Source: Armigeres subalbatus
Taxonomy: Eukaryota; Arthropoda; Insecta; Diptera; Culicidae
NCBI RefSeq assembly: GCF_024139115.2
Contig: NC_085141.1
Location: forward strand, 223,744,307-223,808,306
Direction: 5' to 3'
Length of the DNA stretch: 64,000 bases
Positions 56,815 to 64,000 of the stretch are shown piece by piece. A program made the position numbers and the translations under genes. Numbering within the stretch: the first letter of the stretch is position 1; each line of letters opens with the position of its first letter. Below the pieces are notes generated by a model. The model worked only from the letters and a program-made list of their open reading frames with translations, ran no database searches and was not told where the DNA came from.

Positions 56815-57680
56815 TTTGGCCGAAAATCATTCGACGAAAAGACATTTTGGGCGAGACGGTTATAAATGAAGAACGGTTTGATTAAAAATTTCATTTGACC
56901 AAAGCGTCAATCAGCTGGAAAATCCGTTGTTTGGCCGAAATGGTCGTTTGGCTGAATGAGCCCGAAAATGCCGTTTGGTCGTAATGGTAGTTTGACAGAA
57001 AGGGCCATTTGGCTGAATGGATCATAAGACCAAACGGCTTTCCAGCCAGACGGTCATTTCGGCCAAATCTAGACCAACATTTGAAAAGGGCGTAACAGCC
57101 AAAATTTATTCCTTCGGATTCCTTATCTACACACATAGCTATATACATAGACAAAATACTGGAGAGATCAAATTTTGGCTGTTACGCCCTTTTCAAATGT
57201 TGGTCTAGAAATGACCTTTTCGACCAAAGGACGTTTTCGGCAAACGGTATTTTCAGTCAAATGATCTATTTCACCAGACGACTTTTTCGGCCAAATGACC
57301 AGTTCGACTGAACGATATGTTTGACCGGATGGGTCTAATGATTTATTCGGCCAAATGGCCCTTCCTGTCGTTTGGTCGAAAGTAATTCGACAAAAAGTAA
57401 TTTGTTCGAATGCCGCCGAAAGGGAGATTCGTCTGAGCTCGTAATTTGGCCAATAAAATTGTTTGCCCTAACATGCCTTTACGCTGAAACTGCCGTTTGT
57501 CCGACACTTTAGGCCGGATGTCCATTTCGGCCAAATGGCCCTTCCTGTCAAACGGACATTTCGGTCAATTGAGCTATTCGACCAACGGATTTTTTCAGCG
57601 TATGACATTTTTGACGAAATAACTTTAGGCTAGATGGGCTTTCGCTAAACGGTTTGTTCGGTTAAATGCCATGTTTGGCC
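56815..57680. repeat. Tandem array, GGCCGAAATGGTC type, both orientations
   Basis: At 56,815-57,067 units such as TTTGGCCGAAATGGTCG alternate with reversed ones. At 57,210-57,680 the reversed form AACGACCTTTTCGGCC dominates with further flips. The unit is 16 to 17 bp and more degenerate than at 39.6 kb. A MITE interrupts it. Confidence 0.75.
57068..57209. mobile_element. MITE with perfect 40-bp inverted ends
   Basis: The 40 bp starting TCTAGACCAACATTTGAAAA are matched without mismatch by the reverse complement at the right end. The loop is 62 bp. The ends include palindromic TCTAGA, so the target duplication cannot be separated from the repeat. Confidence 0.93.
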
Positions 57681-58184
57681 AAACAACATTTGACTTTCTT
57701 CTCCGAACAAAAAATCCATTTCAATGAGATTTTTTTTGATTTCAACAGAAATTCCAAAACATGGTAATAAAGTTTTAAAATACGGATAATCCTTCAGAAT
57801 TCGTACTCGAAGTTATCCTTAGTTTTTTCAAGGAAATAATTGGTGTTTTCATGAAAAATTCAACGAAAAAACAACGTGATGCGTTGGAGATATCTATCAG
57901 AAAATTCTGCGTGCTTCTTAGATTTTGAATCGGCGCCGCACATCTCTAATTAGGCATAATGTGCGCTTGGCATGAGAGCTAAGCAAATCACAATCGCTTG
58001 GTGACAGTAAATAGAAAGTCGCCTTCCTTGGGCACCAGAATCACAAGAGCGCGTCGGAAGGAGACGCTGCAAACATTTATTCGCATGGATGGCGTTTGAC
58101 AAATCATCGAAAGGCTGATGTTGGCAACCAAGTGAAATTTTCTCGCAAGAATCTGATTTTACATTTATTGCTGTTAGGAATCTA
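57681..58184. other. No gene recognised
   Basis: Short frames only between two repeat arrays. Confidence 0.4.
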
Positions 58185-58530
58185 TACCATTTCGTCGAAA
58201 GACATTTCGTGGAATGACATTTAGTCGAATGACATTTGGTCGAAAAGACATTACGTCGAATGGACATTTGGTCGAAAGGACATTTAGTCGAAAATGTTTT
58301 TTTTAATCCACTAGATACGCAGGACATTTGGTCGAATGACGTTTGGTCGAAAGGACACTACGTCGAAAGGACATTTGGTCGAATTGCCATTTAGTCGATA
58401 TCTGATTTAAGTATGAAAAATCTTCGTACATTTGGTCGAATGACGTTTGGTCGAAAGGAAGTTTCGGAATTAAAAATCTTGGTAAATTTAGTCTAACATT
58501 GTTCCGTCGAATGGCTATTTGAAAGAAAAG
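58185..58530 (+). repeat. Tandem array, GGTCGAAAGGACATTT type, left arm
   Basis: About 15 copies of a 16-bp unit GGACATTTGGTCGAAA with variants. It is the inverted partner of arrays at 58,924-59,015, 59,365-59,415 and 60,202-60,325. Confidence 0.88.
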
Positions 58531-59415
58531 AACTTTAGTCAATATCAAAAAAAAAAATAAATAAAAAATAAATGATTTATTCGGGTTTTCTAAAAGTCAC
58601 ATAATTATTGCTCCAATATTGTCCAAAGAATGATGGGTCCATAAAAACAATAAATAATACGAAAACGGTGAATATCCGGATAATATATCCGACTGGATAT
58701 TGACTTTGGCGAACCCCTCTAACCGACTACGAAGAATCTATACCACCTGGTCAAAAGAAATTCAGTCACCATTTCACCAGAAATTCATATGACCATTTGG
58801 TCTGAATTAAATATTCGGCCAATAATAAACGAATTATGGTTGGAAGACAATTTCATTCTGAACTAATTATTGTATTGAGTGAAAGAAAGAGTTTCAATGA
58901 AAAGAATAAGAAAATCATTTTCATTCGACCAAATGTCCTTTCGACTAAACGTCCTTTCGACGAAATGTCATTTGACCAAATGTCATTAGATTAGCTGTCA
59001 ATCAACGAAATGTTTCAAAGCCGACTACGATGAAGAAGTAACATTGATATCATTGGTTTTTGATAATGTGCCGAAAAAAATAGAGGGTATTTCACCATCA
59101 GTACCTAATATTTTGCTATTTCTGTAGGTTTTCAATTTTTCTATAATACACCAGAGTCTCCAGAAGTTTGTTTAGCTCTGGTGAAGAATCCGCATTGACA
59201 TCCATATTCGTTTCTTCCGCTCTTCCACACGTCCTAACGTCGACTGAATTCCTCTTATCAGTTTATCCATGAATCTTGTGGATTATTTATTCAAATTCAA
59301 CCAAAAATCTATTGACGAATTATCCATTTAACTAATTACCTATTACTGACTAAACACTTTCAACATTCGACTAAATTTCCATTCGACTAAATGTCCTTTC
59401 GACTAAATGTCATTT

Positions 59416-60201
59416 GGGGCCGTCCAGAAACCACGTGGTCATATATGGGGGGGTTGCAAAATGACCACGATAAGCCACATGGGGGGGGGGGGGGGGGTGT
59501 TGCTATCGAACCACGTGGTTTTTTTTACACGAAAAACTTTTGGTGAATAACAAAAGCGGTGTAAAAAATACAAATCATTAAAATTTAATGATTTAATCAT
59601 TAAACGCAAAGCGCATCTTAGGGCCGATGCCGACGTAGCGTCTTTTCAACTCAGCGTTGAAAAGACGCAGGTGTGCATCGAGAAAAACCGGTAACGCAGC
59701 GTCGGTCGTAACACCGATGCATATCTGCGCTATTTGACCATCTTAGCCTTAGATCCTTTTTCCATAAAAAAATAAAGGAAAGAACAGGTTGCGATTCAGT
59801 CTCAAAAAGGAAAAAGGAAGGGAAAAATGGGAAAATATAAAAAAAAATTCCGCCGCGCCACGACACCGCCGCAGATGGTTTTTAGCATAACGCCGCCGAC
59901 ACTTTTGCATCAGCGGACTGCAGCTACAAATTTGAAAAATATTCATGTTTTTACAATAATCCAAGAAAAAACTTCAAAAGAATTTCTTGTGGATATTCAG
60001 GAAAAATCCAGTAAAGAAATTTCCTGTAAAAACTTTGACATTACTTCATATCATCCTGATAAAGTGCTGGCATTCAGAATGATTTTTGAACAATTCTCTC
60101 TGAAAAATGTTCAGTCTGCCAAATGACCACGATAAGCCACATGGGGGGAGGGGGGGTTGAAAATCTTCAAAAATATGACCACGTGGTTTCTGGATGGCCC
60201 C
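59416..60201. mobile_element. MITE, GGGGCCGTCCAGAAACCACGTGG family, with enlarged interior
   Basis: The left end GGGGCCGTCCAGAAACCACG pairs with the right end CGTGGTTTCTGGATGGCCCC with one mismatch, and the arms continue GTGGTCATA. Inside, AAATGACCACGATAAGCC with ACATGGGGGG occurs twice, at about 59,458 and 60,120, around some 640 bp of other DNA. I recall short elements with these ends as widespread in animal genomes. Confidence 0.85.
59638..59668. other. Perfect 13-bp hairpin
   Basis: GCGTCTTTTCAAC, loop TCAGC, GTTGAAAAGACGC. Outside it CGATGC and GCATCG can pair as well. Probably the end of a small inverted-repeat element. Confidence 0.75.
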
Positions 60202-60584
60202 TTCGACTAAATGTCCATTCGACTTAATGTCCATTTGACTAAATGTCCCTTCGACCAAATGTACTTTCGACTAAATGTCATTCGACTAAACGTCATTCAA
60301 CGGAATGTCATTCGACGAACTCTCCCAAAGCCGCTGTTAGTGATTGGAAATGCGCACAACAGAAAATAAATCGGATCTTTTCACAATTTTATACAAGGGA
60401 AAGTTGAGCCGAGATGAATTTTCTTCAAAAAACAAAACATATTCGCTTGGCGACGGCAGAAAGATCAATCGTAATAATGGTCTTACGTTTTCCAATGTCT
60501 ACCTTGCGATCGTTTCTTGTACACAACCCTTCTGATTTTGTTTAGCTAGTCAATTCCGGATCAATATGACCCGATCACCCGATT

Positions 60585-61265
60585 AAAATTTGACTAAAAT
60601 AAAAACTCCCTCTAAAATATTAAAAATTTTCCATAAAAAATAGGAAATTGTCAATAAAAAATCAAGGTATGAGAAATAAAAAAAATATAAAATTTCCACA
60701 AATAATGCAAAATTTTCTCAAACAATTGAGAATTTTCCACAAAACAAAAATAAATTAGCACTTTTAAAAGCAAAATTTGCAATTATTCATAAAGAAATCA
60801 AAAGTTCCACGGAGAAAATACAAAATTTAAAAATAAATCAATATAAGCAATAAATTTTATTACAATTACAATTTTTTTCAAAAAAAAAATTTTTCTCAAA
60901 AAATTTTAGTCTTTCCACGAAAAAATCAACAAAGAGCAATAAAAAATATGAAAATTGCCATAAAAATATTTTAAAAAAATTGTAGTTGATTATTGCTAAT
61001 ATTGATTTATTTTTAGAATTTTTTTTTCGATTTTGATTTTGATTTCTTTATGGAAAAATCTACTTTTTTAATGGTTATTTGTGCTTTTAAAAGCGCTTTA
61101 TTTTTGTTGTGTGGAAAATTCTCAATTGTTTATGGAAATTTTGCATTATTTGTGGATTTTTTTTTATTAATTTATTGCTCATACCCTGATTTATTTATTG
61201 GCAATTTCATTGTTTTTGGGAAAAATTTTAATTTTTCATGGAAATTTAATTTTGCTGCCCTAAAA
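60585..61265. repeat. Large AT-rich inverted repeat
   Basis: Arms of roughly 220 to 240 bp. The left arm has CCACAAATAATGCAAAATTT, CAATTGAGAATTTTCCACA and CTTTTAAAAGCA. The right arm, 61,025-61,265, has the same phrases in reverse complement and in mirrored order. The 75-codon frame at 61,050-61,274 lies inside the right arm and is not a gene. Confidence 0.85.
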
Positions 61266-64000
61266 TTTAACTAACACCAAAGATCTGTTTTTGTGCGTAT
61301 TAATGCCTTTGCATAAATTTACTTGTGTGGAAAGAATATTACAGCACGATTGAGATACGATCATATGGGCGATCGATACTATAAACAGTTCCGGCCTCCC
61401 AAACCTGGTTTTTCGACTGCCTATTATTGATTTCTCACAATCATCTTACGTCAATTCCGGCGAAGTGCGCTGACCTGCTTAGCACAGGTCCGGCAATGTT
61501 CCGTAGCGAGAAAAGCCACGCCAATGCAACATTAACAGCAAGAGATCTATGTTGAACATGATGTAATATCAGTTAGTCCGTGGAACGGCGACCGATGGAT
61601 AGATGTAGAAGATATTGCATTCGTTTAGTCCACACGTATCTTGAATCAGTTTCAACGCGAGCCTCTGCAACAAATAAAGCCGTTTGATTGAATCTGTGTT
61701 TTCAAGAAACACTTTCCATCGAACAGAGATGACTTTGGAAAGTGAAAAATTAATCAAGCAGGGTGCCCCAGTATCATCAGCTCTATATTGCAAAATTAAT
61801 GAAGCCTCAACAAATAGCAACTGATGTAAAAGATATGAAACATAGTTTTTTTTAAATCCAATTTGCAGTAAATGTTATTACATTACATACAAGATATGCG
61901 ATGATTTTGAACCGGACGGTCTCATAATTTTGTTATTTAATAGGATCATTGAACTTTTTGATCAAATCTAAGGATATTTAGCACTTTTAATTCATCACGG
62001 AGTTTTTTTTTAAAGAAAATCTTTTCATCTCAGTTTTAAGCTTATGTGAGGCAAATTTCATTAGTAAAATAAGTACAAATAAAGACAAACAAGTATTTTT
62101 CTTTTATATACGTAAACAACATTCATCCTAATTTGAATATTAAACCTCTTTGATTCCATTTAACTGACATCAGCGTTTTGCTTTTATTCTGATGTCATTG
62201 ATCTTTTGAAAATGCTCCATTTATGTTTATTTTTAAAACAAGCAACTTTCCGAACTCTTCCTACCAGCACAGCTCCATGATGCCATGTGTCCTCCTCATG
62301 TAGAAAACGTTTTCCGAAACCCACACTGAACCGGACCGCGCTGATGTTGCACAATGTCGTGATTCAGGATTTTACATGCAGTCTCTGCCGACCGTGTGCC
62401 CTTGCCTACGTTACGTTGTTATCGCCCCCGGGTTCCGTTCTCCGCCTGCTGGTCCATTTTGGACCATCAACAAACGAACGAAAAAAGACTTCCAAAGTGA
62501 TGATACCCGAAGAATAGAACCATTAAGCGAAAACGAAACGAGTCGAAAGCTCGTAAAAAAGCACCGACCACACCGTTCTGCCGCCGCGCCGTTGTTGTTC
62601 TCAGTGGGCAGAAGGAAAACCTGTTTTCCCCTTATTCGCTTGGTTCGCTCCTCAGAAGGGGTAGGTACTTGAAGATCCTTCTTTGGAAGTTCGGTTCGGT
62701 CGGAGCCAGTAACAATGCACATTCTTGTCGCCACGCTGCACACAGTTCCTACGCCTGAGTGGCGAGCAAAAAGGGCGGATAAAATATTTAAATTCATGAA
62801 ATGGTCCTGCTGGACCGAGCGAAGAAAAAGTGGCCTCGCCGAGAGTGTCACTGTTACCTGTTGCTGCTTTTGCAGGGAAAGGTGTTTAACCGGAGCAGAA
62901 TGTTTATTTAATTTTAGAAATGATGCAACCTTGCTGGGTTCTTGAAAGTTGGCGCCGTTTATTGATTCTCAATTTTGTTTAACGTCTTAATGTCATTCGT
63001 TTTATCAGCTTTTTAATCATTATATCATTTCACCTAGCCATCAAGAGAAGTTTTTCAAAAACTTTTTAGAAAGGTAGAAATAAGAAATAAGGTGGTTTCC
63101 CAATTTTGAAGGAGTAAATGAAATTGTAATTGTCTCTAATGGTTTTATAAAGCTATGTCCTGTTTTGTAGTTCTTTTCATTACTATGTATGATACTACTC
63201 ACTGGTCGATAACTGTCTGCTACAAAACTCATTAGAAATTAAACATAGATGTCTTTACATTGAACCAAACAAATCTCAAAAACCACATCATTCTGTTGGA
63301 GAACCTCTTAAGTAAATGACATCCTATGTAGCAAGAACAGCGGTAGGTGTAATTAAGTTAGTCTAACGACGGTAATCCGAAGTTGCCATCGTCAGACTCT
63401 ATTTGGCTTGCGCATGACATCATCCTGGGTTAATTTAGAACGACTGTTCATCAACCCTTCAATCGTATCGATACATAAGACTTGTAGGCCCTTCAGCGTG
63501 CTTCATGCAAAATTACAAGCAGCCAGTTAATCCATAAATGGTATCATTTTACATCGTTCCTCGTGCGGGATAAAAATAGAAAACACCGCCCTGCGGGATG
63601 CTGCTAAACATTGTGTGATCCCGGTTTCTTGGCGATGGAGGCAACCTCGCAGTGGTCGTCTGAAAAAGTTCTCGATCAATGATCTTATTACTTCCACACA
63701 ATGAACTTGTTGGAAGCAGTTTTCTCCCATTGAGACTGACGGCTGAGCTGCCACCACAGTAGTAGCGGACATCTATATGGATTGAATAATAACGTGTAAT
63801 AGCCCGTTCTCCCACGAGTCGTGGTATTAATAAAGTGTCCTCCCTTTTCAGCCGGAGAATCGCGATAGGAACAGACTAGAGATGGGCGCTCCGCTCAGGA
63901 GCTGTTCCAAAGATACGCTTCCTTACATTGAGCTGATGAGCCATGGATCTTTTTTTAAGAAGCCCAGCTCAGCAGCTCACTTTAAATTGATGAAATCATT
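61266..64000. other. No gene recognised; GC-richer patch at 62.3-62.95 kb
   Basis: About 2.7 kb. The patch at 62,260-62,950 is visibly richer in G and C and has overlapping frames of 76 to 146 codons on both strands, with no domain I recognise. It could be a promoter region or an exon of a host gene, but no start, splice pair or homology supports this. At the right edge, GAGATGGGCGCTCCGCTCAGGAGC and repeated GAGCTG words near 63,873-63,980 look like the start of another repeat. Confidence 0.4.

Larger units (their letters stand above)
58924..60325 (-). repeat. Tandem array, GGTCGAAAGGACATTT type, right arm in three blocks
   Basis: Reverse-complement units (TTTCGACTAAATGTCC) occur at 58,924-59,015, 59,365-59,415 and 60,202-60,325. 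The gap between the last two is a MITE that starts and stops inside the array, so those blocks were one. Confidence 0.82.

Noticed and set aside
61050..61274. Hydrophobic 75-codon frame
   Set aside because: It lies in one arm of an AT-rich inverted repeat, and the Phe/Leu content follows from base composition.
62287..62945. Overlapping frames of 76 to 146 codons on both strands in GC-richer DNA
   Set aside because: No recognisable domain and the frames contradict each other. Kept only as an unexplained patch.
1..64000. Integrated RNA-virus (non-retroviral) sequences, which are common in Aedes genomes
   Set aside because: No frame resembled flavivirus, rhabdovirus or similar proteins on inspection. 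A database search would be needed to be sure.

Overview
This window looks like gene-poor, transposon-dense nuclear DNA from a mosquito of the Aedes type. That is inferred from the repeat content: tRNA-derived SINEs that I recognise as Feilai-like, a BEL/Pao LTR retrotransposon, RTE and CR1-like LINEs, and many short inverted-repeat elements (MITEs). No stretch could be supported as a host protein-coding gene, rRNA or functional tRNA gene. Nearly every recognisable protein is a transposon protein, and most are broken. All alignments, copy counts and identities were made by eye.

Layout. 1-3.2 kb: AT-rich DNA with a MITE. 3.26-7.93 kb: an 11-bp satellite, interrupted at its right edge by a SINE with a 14-bp target-site duplication (TSD). 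8.2-10.7 kb: two MITEs. 10.8-12 kb: a tandem array whose units flip orientation. 13.3-15.3 kb: a 5'-truncated RTE LINE and a decayed non-LTR retrotransposon. 15.8-17.35 kb: a 12-bp array with a palindromic GGAATTCC core. 17.45-25.16 kb: an inverted-repeat element with a polypyrimidine tract, into which a 6,770-bp minus-strand BEL element inserted (near-identical 411-bp LTRs, 5-bp TSD CTTCT). 25.2-26.2 kb: a foldback element with tandem-repeat arms. 30-33 kb: a Ty3/gypsy-like gag without a visible pol, split by a MITE. 34.4-36.9 kb: a decayed CR1-like LINE and a fragment of an RTE 5' end. 38.3-41.9 kb: back-to-back MITEs, a large foldback with a solo LTR in one arm, and another inverted-repeat element. 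42-45.9 kb: two SINE copies in otherwise blank DNA. 46.4-48.6 kb: a MITE, a 1.08-kb retroposon with 25-bp direct repeats, and a foldback. 48.98-52.43 kb: an apparently full-length RTE LINE between 12-bp TSDs. 53.9-54.5 kb: a 616-bp tRNA-headed retroposon with a perfect 20-bp TSD. 55-60.3 kb: MITEs and two more tandem-repeat-armed arrays. 60.6-61.3 kb: a large AT-rich inverted repeat. 61.3-64 kb: nothing recognised.

How the parts relate. The elements are nested, so relative age can be read. The copia-like solo LTR is younger than its foldback host. The BEL element is younger than the pyrimidine tract. The RTE LINE is younger than the ~145-bp tandem repeat it splits. One MITE is younger than the gag it splits. 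The most interesting patterns are (i) foldback elements whose arms are variants of one 16-17-bp tandem motif, seen at four loci; (ii) two retroposons sharing a 3' module and short-repeat tails, like a SINE/LINE partnership; (iii) simple arrays that stay free of stop codons on both strands or that are built from palindromes; and (iv) a very young BEL copy that carries three single-base frameshifts.
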